Translations under genes and position numbers: made by a program
Shown here: positions 17,471 through 25,058 of the stretch, piece after piece
Position numbering within the stretch: the stretch's first letter is position 1
How the letters are laid out: the number at the start of each line of letters is the position of its first letter
Notes under the pieces: generated by a model
Database searches by the model: none
What the model was told of the DNA's origin: nothing
The model's input: only the letters and a program-made list of their open reading frames with translations
From: Caryophanales bacterium
GTDB lineage: Bacteria > Bacillota_I > Bacilli_A > RFN20 > CAG-288
NCBI GenBank assembly: GCA_021621525.1
Contig: JAJVUU010000010.1
Coordinates: 1-38,935, forward strand
DNA length: 38,935 nt
Direction of reading: 5' to 3'

Positions 17471-18760
17471 TCAGCGGTTGTCAAAGCTACCCGGAATAGT
17501 CCTATCTTCATGAAGGATTCGGACATCCTCCTTTTCATGGATGACATCTCTGCAGTTTGCAAAGGTACCATATTCTCCAGCCACTCCCCTGATATCAGAA
17601 AAACGGATCTTTGCCATCACACCGTTTTCAAATCCATTGAATGTATAAAGGCAGCTTTCAGAAGCAGGGGACTCCTGATAAGATATCGAAACATCCTCAA
17701 AAGACAGGTTTTCAACGCACGTATCCTTGATCATGGGATCCGTGCATGCAAGAAGCTTCTTCCAATAGGGAGGGATGACGCCTTTGTAATCTTCAGGAAG
17801 GACATTGGCGTTATACATCCTGTTCCAGTCAAGATAGCAATAGAAAGGATAGCGGACATCCTTCAATGAGACATGGCGCATCAAGACATTCCTCACATAT
17901 CCCTTTCTATTCTTCGACGACTTGATTCTGAATCCACAGTCTGACATGGAAAAACTGACGTTTTCAACCAGGACGTCTTCAATGCCGGCGGAAAGTTCGG
18001 AGCCGATGGAGATTCCATATCCATGAAGGATGCTGCAGTCATGGATGTAGACATGCTTTGTCGGAATACCTCTGTCAATGCCATCCTGGTCTCTTCCTGA
18101 TTTGAGGGAGATGCAGTCATCATTGGTGGAAATACTGCAGTGACTGATTTCCACATTCTGGCTTGAATCGATGTCGATGCCATCCGTAGAAGGACCGTCA
18201 GGGTCATCGGCAAGGATACATAGACCATCAAGAACGATGTTTTTCGAATATAGCACATGAAGATTCCAAAACGGAGAATCCCGCAATGTCAGATCCGATA
18301 TATTGACATCCTCAGAGTTCTGAACAAGGATGTTCTTTGGCCTTGAGCAGTCATAATCGCAGGCAAACCGAAGACCTTTTGCATCATATTCCTTCCGCAT
18401 TCCACCCTTTTTGTCATCGCCCCAGTACTTTCTGTACCACTTGCTTCCGTGCCCGATCACTTCCCCATGCCCGGAAAGGACAACGTTCCTGACATCAATC
18501 AGGTTCAAAAGGGCAGGATATCCTTCCATGTCGATTCCGGCAATCCGGGTAGGAATCTTGAAGAACATGGACTCATCATCGATCAGGTGGATCCTGGCAC
18601 CTGCCTCAAACTTCACCTCCATGTCCGAGTGTAAAAAAAGAGGACCGGAAAGATAGTCCCCTTTCAAGAAAACAAATTCGTCGGCCTCATCCAACAGAGA
18701 CTGGAGCTTTGCGGTAAGAAGTGTCTTCCCGTCCTTTTCAAGAAAGGAAGTATCTGACAT
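17471..18760 (-). CDS. GH28 family (polygalacturonase-like) glycosidase, no signal peptide
   Basis: GH28 enzymes hydrolyse galacturonan or rhamnogalacturonan chains with a right-handed beta-helix. Family motifs appear in order: STDGID (NTD motif), TNDDCISLKSG (the two-Asp motif) and FRIKSS (RIK motif). The third motif, normally GHG followed by GSE, reads GYGISIGSE, so the usual catalytic-site histidine appears as tyrosine, with a His two residues earlier. No signal peptide is seen, so it is probably cytosolic and acts on imported oligosaccharides. I placed the start at 18760 because the longer reading runs through the neighbouring gene's His-rich repeat in another frame; 18769 is also possible. 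It follows the HesB-like gene with almost no gap. Family secure, activity uncertain. Confidence 0.85.
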   Translation of the reverse strand: MSDTSFLEKDGKTLLTAKLQSLLDEADEFVFLKGDYLSGPLFLHSDMEVKFEAGARIHLIDDESMFFKIPTRIAGIDMEGYPALLNLIDVRNVVLSGHGEVIGHGSKWYRKYWGDDKKGGMRKEYDAKGLRFACDYDCSRPKNILVQNSEDVNISDLTLRDSPFWNLHVLYSKNIVLDGLCILADDPDGPSTDGIDIDSSQNVEISHCSISTNDDCISLKSGRDQDGIDRGIPTKHVYIHDCSILHGYGISIGSELSAGIEDVLVENVSFSMSDCGFRIKSSKNRKGYVRNVLMRHVSLKDVRYPFYCYLDWNRMYNANVLPEDYKGVIPPYWKKLLACTDPMIKDTCVENLSFEDVSISYQESPASESCLYTFNGFENGVMAKIRFSDIRGVAGEYGTFANCRDVIHEKEDVRILHEDRTIPGSFDNR

Positions 18761-18761
18761 C

Positions 18762-19130
18762 CTACTCATGGTCTTTGCAGCAACAGCACTCGTCATCTTC
18801 ACCATGGTGGCAGTCATCATGGTGATGGTGGCAGCATTCCCCATCATGATGATGGCAGCATTCATCCCCTTCGAAATGGAAGACAAGTTCGCCTCCATGG
18901 ACATCGAAGACAATACCTTCCAAGGCTTCCCTGACATCTTGAGTCATGACAAAGGAAACGCCATCGACATCAAAGGCAAGATCCGCTCTGACATCTTCCT
19001 TCTTCACAAGCTGGACATTGAGATTAACGCTTCCGTCATCCATCTCTTCCAAAGAGACGGCAACAAGGTCCAGATCATTTTCCTTAAGAATCTTGGCAAG
19101 AAGTTCTCTTGCGGCATCCGTGACTTTCAT
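18762..19130 (-). CDS. HesB/IscA-like protein with a Cys/His-rich C-terminal tail
   Basis: The first 85 residues resemble the HesB/IscA-like fold (start MKVTDAARELLAKIL, then alternating beta strands), a family linked to Fe-S cluster or iron handling. The usual A-type CGC-type cysteine ligands are not seen in the core. Instead residues about 90-122 form a dense metal-binding-like tail with nine cysteines and ten histidines in runs (CC, HHH, CC, HHHH, C, HH, CCCC, H) spaced by acidic residues. This looks suited to binding iron, nickel, zinc or copper. The ATG shares one base with the upstream lipoprotein stop (TGATG). No strong ribosome site is present, so translation is probably coupled. The function is unproven. 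Confidence 0.7.
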   Translation of the reverse strand: MKVTDAARELLAKILKENDLDLVAVSLEEMDDGSVNLNVQLVKKEDVRADLAFDVDGVSFVMTQDVREALEGIVFDVHGGELVFHFEGDECCHHHDGECCHHHHDDCHHGEDDECCCCKDHE

Positions 19131-19603
19131 CAGCTGAGCTTATCCTTGATTTCCGTCTTCTTGAAGGAGAGGACGGCGTCATCGGAAAGAAGCGTATCGA
19201 ATTCGATGCTGAGGTTTTCCTTGTAATCCTTGTTGAAGGTCACCTTATCCGTTTTTGTCTCGACGATATAGAAAACCGTCTGCTTGACGCCATTGACGGT
19301 GATGGAGCTGAAGTTCATGGAGGTGACAAAGCAGACACCCGTGAAGGTCTTTCCACCGTCGGCGACAGTGAAATCAGAAGGAAGGGCATCCTCAGAGACT
19401 CCTTCGTCCATGCCAAGAGGAAGGACCGCCATATAGGAAACTTCCGTCTTGTCTTCCTTGCTCTTGCTGATATGCTGCACATATCCTCCGGAGAAGGTCG
19501 TCCTAAGATAGAGATGGCATTTGCTTAGGCCATCAGTTTCTCCCGAACAGGAAGCAAGCATCATAAGTGGGCTGAGACATAAAACGATATTTTTCAATTT
19601 CAA
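19130..19603 (-). CDS. Lipoprotein with a TTG start
   Basis: The 157-residue product has a signal sequence with a lipobox ending LASC (Cys at 19) and a mature domain of alternating strands. It is predicted to be lipid-anchored on the outer face of the membrane. I placed the start at a TTG at 19603 because GAAAGGAG lies 9 bases upstream. A longer in-frame reading to 19657 would begin in the -35 box of the gene's promoter. I do not recognise the mature domain; it has no tryptophan and a few cysteines. It heads the lipoprotein, HesB-like, GH28 operon. Confidence 0.75.
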   Translation of the reverse strand: MKLKNIVLCLSPLMMLASCSGETDGLSKCHLYLRTTFSGGYVQHISKSKEDKTEVSYMAVLPLGMDEGVSEDALPSDFTVADGGKTFTGVCFVTSMNFSSITVNGVKQTVFYIVETKTDKVTFNKDYKENLSIEFDTLLSDDAVLSFKKTEIKDKLS

Positions 19604-19628
19604 AGGGATTGTCTCCTTTCTTGACACC

Positions 19629-19657
19629 ATTATATAAAAGTTGACACGTGTTTTCAA
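19629..19657 (-). promoter_or_regulatory. Promoter of the lipoprotein operon
   Basis: Minus strand: TTGAAA (19652-19657), exactly 17 bases, perfect TATAAT (19629-19634), about 25 bases before the TTG start. The spacer begins with the 8-bp palindrome ACACGTGT (19644-19651), well placed for a repressor. Confidence 0.8.
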
Positions 19658-19663
19658 TAGTTA

Positions 19664-19680
19664 CAAAAAAATATTTTTTG
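19664..19680 (-). terminator. Weak AT-only hairpin after the AraC gene
   Basis: CAAAAAA and TTTTTTG can pair around ATA just after the AraC-family stop codon. The stem is almost all A-T, so termination here would be weak. No better terminator separates the AraC gene from the lipoprotein operon. Confidence 0.25.
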
Positions 19681-19688
19681 TTACTTTT

Positions 19689-22052
19689 TTAAATCTTGGC
19701 CAGTTCGATTTCAATCAGCTGTGTTTCCAAGGGTTCCACGGCAAAATCAAGGTTCAACCGGTTGTCGACGACCTTCTCCTTCTTGACGGAGAAGAAGATA
19801 TAGTTGAGGCCACGGATTTCTTCGACCTCTTCCCGTTTCATATCGTCAAAGCTTCCGACCTTCAAGGAAAGATCATAGGCACTTCCGGAATGCCTGGAGA
19901 TGCTTGACTTCTTGATCCTTGCACCGGTGCAGTCCAGGTTTTCAAAGCTGAAATGGAACAGAAGATCCTTGGTCTCCGGGAAGCAGGAATACCTCTCATC
20001 CTCCCTGAGAGTCTTGAACTCCTTGTCGGAATACAGATCAAGATACTGGACGAAGTTGTTGAGAAGGATGATGATCTTGTTTCCCTTGCAGGTCACGATG
20101 AAGTTCCTTCCTTTTTTCAAAAGATGGTTTCCGAGCCTGGAAAAGAAGATAAAGGCATTATAGCTGGCTTTCTTGATTCCGTCATAGGTCACCAGACCGC
20201 TCTTTCCGACAAACGGATTCTTCTGGATTTCATATCCATAGGAATCGAAGAAGGCATCCTTGGACATGGCACTGATGTTCTCGATATTGTGGATGAGATT
20301 ATAGGATAGATAGCTGGAGGCATAGACTGTATCGTTGAGATAATTCTCCTGGTTGGTGAAATTCAGGCAGTCGATCAGGACTTTGTCGTCACTTACGCCA
20401 TAATCACGGCCAAGTTCCTCAAGGAACATCGACAGTTCCTTCCTATCCTTTTGAATATAGTCGATCTTGTCGACATTGAGGTAGCGAAAAGAAAGATAGT
20501 GAAAGGACAGGCTGTATTCGTTGGATACTTCAAAGAACCTTTTCAGGATCGTTCCGTTATGGATATCGCTTCTTAAGAAAGCGGGAGAAACCAGGATGGT
20601 TCCAGGAAGGCTCTTACGAATGCAGTCATGGATGTTTACGACACATTCAAAGAAACCATCCACATCTTCCTGCCTGCGGTTCATGATGCTCTGGGCATAG
20701 CTGACCGAGAACATCCAGTCATGGTAATCCGCCGGGTCATAATGGGATTTGATATAACTGACCATGGATTCGATAACCTGACAAAAGGCAGACGGCTTCA
20801 TCACAAAATCATATTCGAAACGGAAATAAGGTTTGAAGTAATTCCTTTTGCAGAAGCTGAGAAGGTTCTCAAGGATGGATTCCGAGAAGGAAAAACTGCC
20901 TTTGCTGTCTTCGACAAAGAGGCGGACCGTCTGATTGAAGAGGTCCTGCAGAAGGAGATATTGGAATCCGGCATGGTTCTGCAGATCCGAAATCAATCCA
21001 CGCAGCTCGGAATAGACCATGACCTTGCTCGAGCCGACATCCAGGATGCGGTTCCCGACATTCCGTATCTCTTTTCCGGATGTCGAGAAATCGACATTGA
21101 TGACCTCTTCCTTATACACCTTCTCGATGCTCTTCCTATTCATTTTGCTGAGAAATTCGTCATATTTCTTCAGAATGAGGTTCAGGAACTTGGAACTGAT
21201 GGCATTCAAATCGATGCTCGTCTTCCTGGTATTCCTGTTTTTTCTCCGATATTCACTCGGATAGACATCGTGATAGACGCTGCGGAATGCTCTGACATAA
21301 CTCCTCGGATCATCAAATCCGTGCTCCAAGGCAATTTCCTCGATGGTCTTGTTGGTAGAGACCAGATCATCCAGGGAATAATTGACTCTCACCGAAGTAT
21401 AGTATTCCATGAAGGTGACATGAAAGCACTGCTTGAAAAGACGGGAAAGATAAGACAGAGAATACTGGAAATGATCAGCCAAGGAAGTCAGGGTGAGTCT
21501 TTCCTTATAATGGTCGTTGATAAAGCTGGCAAGGTCAGAATAAATGTCTCCTTCATTGGATTTATTCATGCTTTGGGAGACATCGACGGAAAACTTGTTG
21601 ATCAGCTGGGCAAACATGGAATAAGCAATGGCTCTGTTGGTATAGATGCTGTCGACGTTGTCCATCGTATTGTATTTGATGATGCTGTAAACCAGATAGC
21701 GGATTTCATCAGCCTTGTCAGACCTGCCATACTTCATCGTATTGAGGTTGAAGACATGGGATGAGACTTCCTCCTCCGTCAGCCCAAAGCCCTTCTGATT
21801 GATGAGAAGAGACAATACGGTAGCCGTGCCTTCAGCAGTCGATGAATGAAAAACTTTTCTATTTATAATAAAGATGTCATCTTCCTTTGCTTCAAATTTT
21901 TCATCGCCGATGGTGATATTGAATTGTCCATCCAAAACGATGACAAGTTCAGCATAGGAATGCATGTGCTGAAAAGCCGAGTCGAACTGAACCAAAGAGA
22001 ATGTCAGGGGCAGTTTGTCCTTGAAATCAAGAAGCTTAATTTCTTTTTTCAT
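19689..22052 (-). CDS. AraC-family regulator fused to a degenerate GH39-like domain
   Basis: The 787-residue protein has three parts. A cupin-like sensor spans about residues 15-90 (HMHSYAEL, then GDEKFEAKEDD). A two-helix-turn-helix AraC DNA-binding domain spans about 168-272 (LADHFQYSLSYLSRLFK and IALEHGFDDPRSYVRAFR). A long C-terminal region from about 318 to 785 follows the layout of GH39 beta-xylosidases, including the LNDTVYASSYL and GLVTYDGIKKASYNAF stretches. Positions where GH39 enzymes have their catalytic WNEPN and TEWN glutamates read WMFSVSYAQ and IDCLNF, so it is probably a sugar-binding sensor. The start at 22052 is preferred; the longer reading crosses the upstream terminator. 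It lies at the end of the catabolic locus it probably controls. Confidence 0.88.
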   Translation of the reverse strand: MKKEIKLLDFKDKLPLTFSLVQFDSAFQHMHSYAELVIVLDGQFNITIGDEKFEAKEDDIFIINRKVFHSSTAEGTATVLSLLINQKGFGLTEEEVSSHVFNLNTMKYGRSDKADEIRYLVYSIIKYNTMDNVDSIYTNRAIAYSMFAQLINKFSVDVSQSMNKSNEGDIYSDLASFINDHYKERLTLTSLADHFQYSLSYLSRLFKQCFHVTFMEYYTSVRVNYSLDDLVSTNKTIEEIALEHGFDDPRSYVRAFRSVYHDVYPSEYRRKNRNTRKTSIDLNAISSKFLNLILKKYDEFLSKMNRKSIEKVYKEEVINVDFSTSGKEIRNVGNRILDVGSSKVMVYSELRGLISDLQNHAGFQYLLLQDLFNQTVRLFVEDSKGSFSFSESILENLLSFCKRNYFKPYFRFEYDFVMKPSAFCQVIESMVSYIKSHYDPADYHDWMFSVSYAQSIMNRRQEDVDGFFECVVNIHDCIRKSLPGTILVSPAFLRSDIHNGTILKRFFEVSNEYSLSFHYLSFRYLNVDKIDYIQKDRKELSMFLEELGRDYGVSDDKVLIDCLNFTNQENYLNDTVYASSYLSYNLIHNIENISAMSKDAFFDSYGYEIQKNPFVGKSGLVTYDGIKKASYNAFIFFSRLGNHLLKKGRNFIVTCKGNKIIILLNNFVQYLDLYSDKEFKTLREDERYSCFPETKDLLFHFSFENLDCTGARIKKSSISRHSGSAYDLSLKVGSFDDMKREEVEEIRGLNYIFFSVKKEKVVDNRLNLDFAVEPLETQLIEIELAKI

Positions 22053-22087
22053 AGCTATATGATAAAGCCGAGACACCAAAAAAACAA

Positions 22088-22122
22088 TAAAAACGAAAGC
22101 TCCCGGAGCGATGTCCGGGAGC
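22088..22122 (-). terminator. Terminator after the OYE-like gene
   Basis: Minus strand: GCTCCCGGA pairs with TCCGGGAGC over 6 bases, followed by TTTCGTTTTT. It is strong and ends the GH3-SDR-flavoenzyme operon. Confidence 0.9.
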
Positions 22123-22135
22123 AAGTGATGTGATA

Positions 22136-24163
22136 CTAGTCGATGGAATTGGCAGCATCGTATGCCGTCTTGATGGCATTTTCGATGGTAGAAGGTCTTT
22201 GTCCGCTGCAATCACCGACAGGGATGACTTTGACACCTTCGACGCCTTCCAGGTCGAGGACGTTCTTTGCCGAGGCAAGTGCGTTGACGACGAAGTCGCA
22301 CTTGATTTCCTCTTCCTTGACAGGATTTCCGTCCTTGTCGAGGACATCGACGACGACCTTGCCAAGCTCGATTCTCTTGATCTTGCTGGAAACATGGATA
22401 TCGACATGGTGTTTTTCAAGGTCAGCCATGAGGGTCGGAAGAATCGTGTTGGACTCTCCGTTGGCAATCTTCGGAAGCATTTCGATGATGGAAACAGGAT
22501 AGCCCTTGTCAGCGAGCCATTCGGCAGTCTCGACACCGACAAGTCCACCGCCGCAGATGGCGATTTTACCGAAGACGACCTGCTTGTGAGCAAGGACATC
22601 CCAGGCATTGACAACGTTGGTCAAATCGATTCCAGGGATATGCGGGACAAGGTTATGGGCACCGACGGCATTGATGATGGTGTCATACTTCCTGGCATCT
22701 TCCTTGGTGAATTCATGGCCTAAGAAAATGGTGACATCTTTCTTGGAAAGAACATTTTCGAAATAGTTGATGATACGGTTCATCTCGCCTTTCCTTGGCG
22801 GAACGCTGGCGATGTTGACCTGACCACCAAGCTTGAGAGACTTCTCATAGAGGTCGACATGATGTCCTTTTTCAGCAAGGACTCTGGCAGCCTCAAGACC
22901 GGCAACGCCGCCACCGACGACAGCGATGCTTCTAGGATTCTTGGCCTTGGTGATGACTCTCTTGTATTCATAGCCGTTTTCGGCATTGAGGACGCAGGAG
23001 ACGAACTTTCTGGAGCTGATGGCATCGGTGCATCCCTTGTTGCACATGATGCACTTTCTGATTTCGTCAGCCTTTCCTTCGGAAAGCTTCTTGGCGATGT
23101 CAGGATCGGTAAGAAGAGATCTTCCAAAACCGACGATATCGCAGATGCCTTCTTCAAGAAGGGTTTCACCTGCTTCCGGAGTGGTGATTCTGCCGACCAT
23201 GGAGACAGGAACATGGACAGCGTTCTTGATCTGCTTCACATAGTCAATCATGAATCCATATTCCCTGGTACCCATGGCAGGAATGGTATCATTCATATTG
23301 CCGGTATGGTTGGCCTGGGCGACATGGATCATGTCAACGCCATGCTGCTCAAGAAGGACGGCAAGCTTGACAGCCTCATCGATGAAGAGGCCACCTTTTC
23401 CGCACGGATTTCCATTTTCGTCCGTTGTGACAATCGGAAGCTTATAGTCGATGGTGATGTCCTTGTCGGCAGCCTTGATGGCGTCGACGAATTCAAGGGC
23501 AAACCTTGTCCTGTTTTCGAAGCTTCCACCATATTCATCCGTCCTGTGATTGAGGATGGTAGAGCAAAGGGAACCGACAAGACGGTCTCCGTGGACTTCG
23601 ATGACATCGACACCTGCCTTGACGGCACGGGCGATGCAGGCCTTGATCTTCTCAAGGATGGCAGCAAGTTTCTCACCGGAGACTTCACTGACAAAATGAG
23701 TCATATCATAATGAAGTTTGCCAAAGGCAGCCTTCTCCTTCTCGGAAGCTTCCTTCATGACAGCTTCATAGGAAGGATCCTTGGCATCCATCAGAGCCTT
23801 GGCCTTGGCTTTCAAAGCCCAGGTCTCGTTGACCATGGCAGTGACTGCCTCGGCATCATAGTCCGGATGGAAAATCTGAAGGCCGAGCTTTGCGCCATAC
23901 TGATGGACACTGTCGGCAAGCTTCTTGAAGGATTCAATCTGGGAATCCATGAAGAGCTTTGGTGTCGGAGAGATAGTCGGAACAGGAACGACATCACCGA
24001 CGACAAGGTAGGCTACCCCACCCTGGGCCAGACGAGTGTAGAAATTGCGGCTGTGTTCGCCGATGGAACCGTCTCTCTCCTCATATCCAGTCGTCAAAGG
24101 AGTGAACATGATACGGTTCTTCAACGTAATCTTACCAACTTGAATCGGTTCTAAAATTTTCAT
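22136..24163 (-). CDS. NADH:flavin oxidoreductase, 2-enoate/2,4-dienoyl-CoA reductase type
   Basis: The 675-residue protein has the FadH/BaiCD/BaiH layout. An FMN TIM barrel spans about 1-355, with TILNHRTDEYGGSFENR. Four cysteines for a 4Fe-4S cluster lie at 371, 374, 378 and 390. An FAD site (GGGVAG, 417-422) and an NAD(P)H site (GGGLVG, 538-543) follow. Such enzymes pass electrons from NAD(P)H through FAD and Fe-S to FMN and reduce activated C=C bonds. The barrel has an extra helical insert at about 105-155. The segment usually reading HxxHGYL reads HGDRLVG, so known active-site His/Tyr residues are replaced and the substrate is unclear. GGAGG lies 9 bases upstream. It is the last gene of a three-gene operon. 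Confidence 0.9.
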   Translation of the reverse strand: MKILEPIQVGKITLKNRIMFTPLTTGYEERDGSIGEHSRNFYTRLAQGGVAYLVVGDVVPVPTISPTPKLFMDSQIESFKKLADSVHQYGAKLGLQIFHPDYDAEAVTAMVNETWALKAKAKALMDAKDPSYEAVMKEASEKEKAAFGKLHYDMTHFVSEVSGEKLAAILEKIKACIARAVKAGVDVIEVHGDRLVGSLCSTILNHRTDEYGGSFENRTRFALEFVDAIKAADKDITIDYKLPIVTTDENGNPCGKGGLFIDEAVKLAVLLEQHGVDMIHVAQANHTGNMNDTIPAMGTREYGFMIDYVKQIKNAVHVPVSMVGRITTPEAGETLLEEGICDIVGFGRSLLTDPDIAKKLSEGKADEIRKCIMCNKGCTDAISSRKFVSCVLNAENGYEYKRVITKAKNPRSIAVVGGGVAGLEAARVLAEKGHHVDLYEKSLKLGGQVNIASVPPRKGEMNRIINYFENVLSKKDVTIFLGHEFTKEDARKYDTIINAVGAHNLVPHIPGIDLTNVVNAWDVLAHKQVVFGKIAICGGGLVGVETAEWLADKGYPVSIIEMLPKIANGESNTILPTLMADLEKHHVDIHVSSKIKRIELGKVVVDVLDKDGNPVKEEEIKCDFVVNALASAKNVLDLEGVEGVKVIPVGDCSGQRPSTIENAIKTAYDAANSID

Positions 24164-24196
24164 AGCTTATTACCTCCAATAAGAAACTTCTAAAAT

Positions 24197-25048
24197 TCAA
24201 ACACCGGAATAAGAAGAGAATCCACCATCGATTGGGATGCAGACACCGGTGACAAATCCGGCGCCTTCTTCCGAAAGAAGGAACAGGGTGGCTCCAAGAA
24301 GGTCATAGACCTCTCCGAACCGGCCCATCGGAGTCGCAGCAAGAATCTTGCCGGTTCTCTTGGTAGGCGTACCATCGTCATTGAAGAGAAGCTTGGCATT
24401 CTGCTTGGTGGAGAAGAAGCCTGGAGCGATGGCGTTGACACGGATGCCGACATGGCTGAAGTGGACGGCAAGCCACTGGGTGAAGTTGCTCACGGCAGCC
24501 TTGGCACCGGAATAAGCGGGAATCTTGGTCAAAGGAGTATAGGCATTCATGGAAGAGATGTTCAATACGCTGCATCCTTTTCTTCCGATCATGTCCTTGG
24601 CAAAGACCTGGGTCGGAAGGAGCGTACCGATGAAGTTGAGGTTGAAGACGAATTCAACGCCGGACTGTTCCAAGTCGAAGAATGTCTTCAGTCCTTCCTT
24701 GGTGGCATCATCGACTTCGGCATACTCGTTGTCCGTGGTGGCACGGGGATTGTTTCCGCCGGCACCATTGATGAGGATGTCACACTTTCCGAATTCATCA
24801 AGAACTTCCTGATGGCATTTTTCAAGGGATTCCTTGTTCAGGACATTGGCTTCGAAGCCCTTGGCGACAAACCCTTCATCGACGATGTCCTGGGCATTCT
24901 TTCTTGCTGCATCAAGGTTCAGATCCAGCAAAGCGACTTTGGCACCGCAGCTTGCGACAGCCTTGGCAAGGTAGGAGCAGATGACACCACCGGCTCCGGT
25001 GACGACAACAACCTTGTCCTTCAGATCGACAGGAAATGGTAATTTCAT
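24197..25048 (-). CDS. SDR oxidoreductase, D-mannonate oxidoreductase (UxuB)-like
   Basis: This 283-residue short-chain dehydrogenase has an N-terminal NAD-site VVTGAGGVICS, the NAG-type motif reading INGAGGNNPRATT, and the catalytic Ser plus YSGAK tetrad part near residue 175. The GAGGNNPRATT stretch, the KTFFDLEQSGVEFVFNLNF region and the end IDGGFSSYSGV resemble the Firmicute SDR group annotated as D-mannonate (fructuronate) oxidoreductase. That would place it in hexuronate catabolism. The third Gly of the usual TGxxxGxG is replaced by Cys. GAGGA precedes the ATG; it lies 10 bases after the GH3 gene and 33 before the flavoenzyme. Substrate assignment is by recalled family resemblance only. 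Confidence 0.85.
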   Translation of the reverse strand: MKLPFPVDLKDKVVVVTGAGGVICSYLAKAVASCGAKVALLDLNLDAARKNAQDIVDEGFVAKGFEANVLNKESLEKCHQEVLDEFGKCDILINGAGGNNPRATTDNEYAEVDDATKEGLKTFFDLEQSGVEFVFNLNFIGTLLPTQVFAKDMIGRKGCSVLNISSMNAYTPLTKIPAYSGAKAAVSNFTQWLAVHFSHVGIRVNAIAPGFFSTKQNAKLLFNDDGTPTKRTGKILAATPMGRFGEVYDLLGATLFLLSEEGAGFVTGVCIPIDGGFSSYSGV

Positions 25049-25058
25049 TTTTCTATCC

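Noticed and set aside
17200..17571. 123-residue minus ORF spanning the rpsB leader and the GH28 end
   Set aside because: It overlaps the GH28 coding end in another frame and runs through the rpsB promoter; no ribosome site or motif supports it.
18768..18860. Short repeats of CATCATGGTGATGG type as a tandem DNA repeat or regulatory element
   Set aside because: They are the coding sequence of the Cys/His-rich tail of the HesB-like protein.
22859..24154. 431-residue plus-strand ORF opposite the flavoenzyme
   Set aside because: It is the antisense shadow of a gene with clear cofactor motifs; its composition is unlike a real protein.
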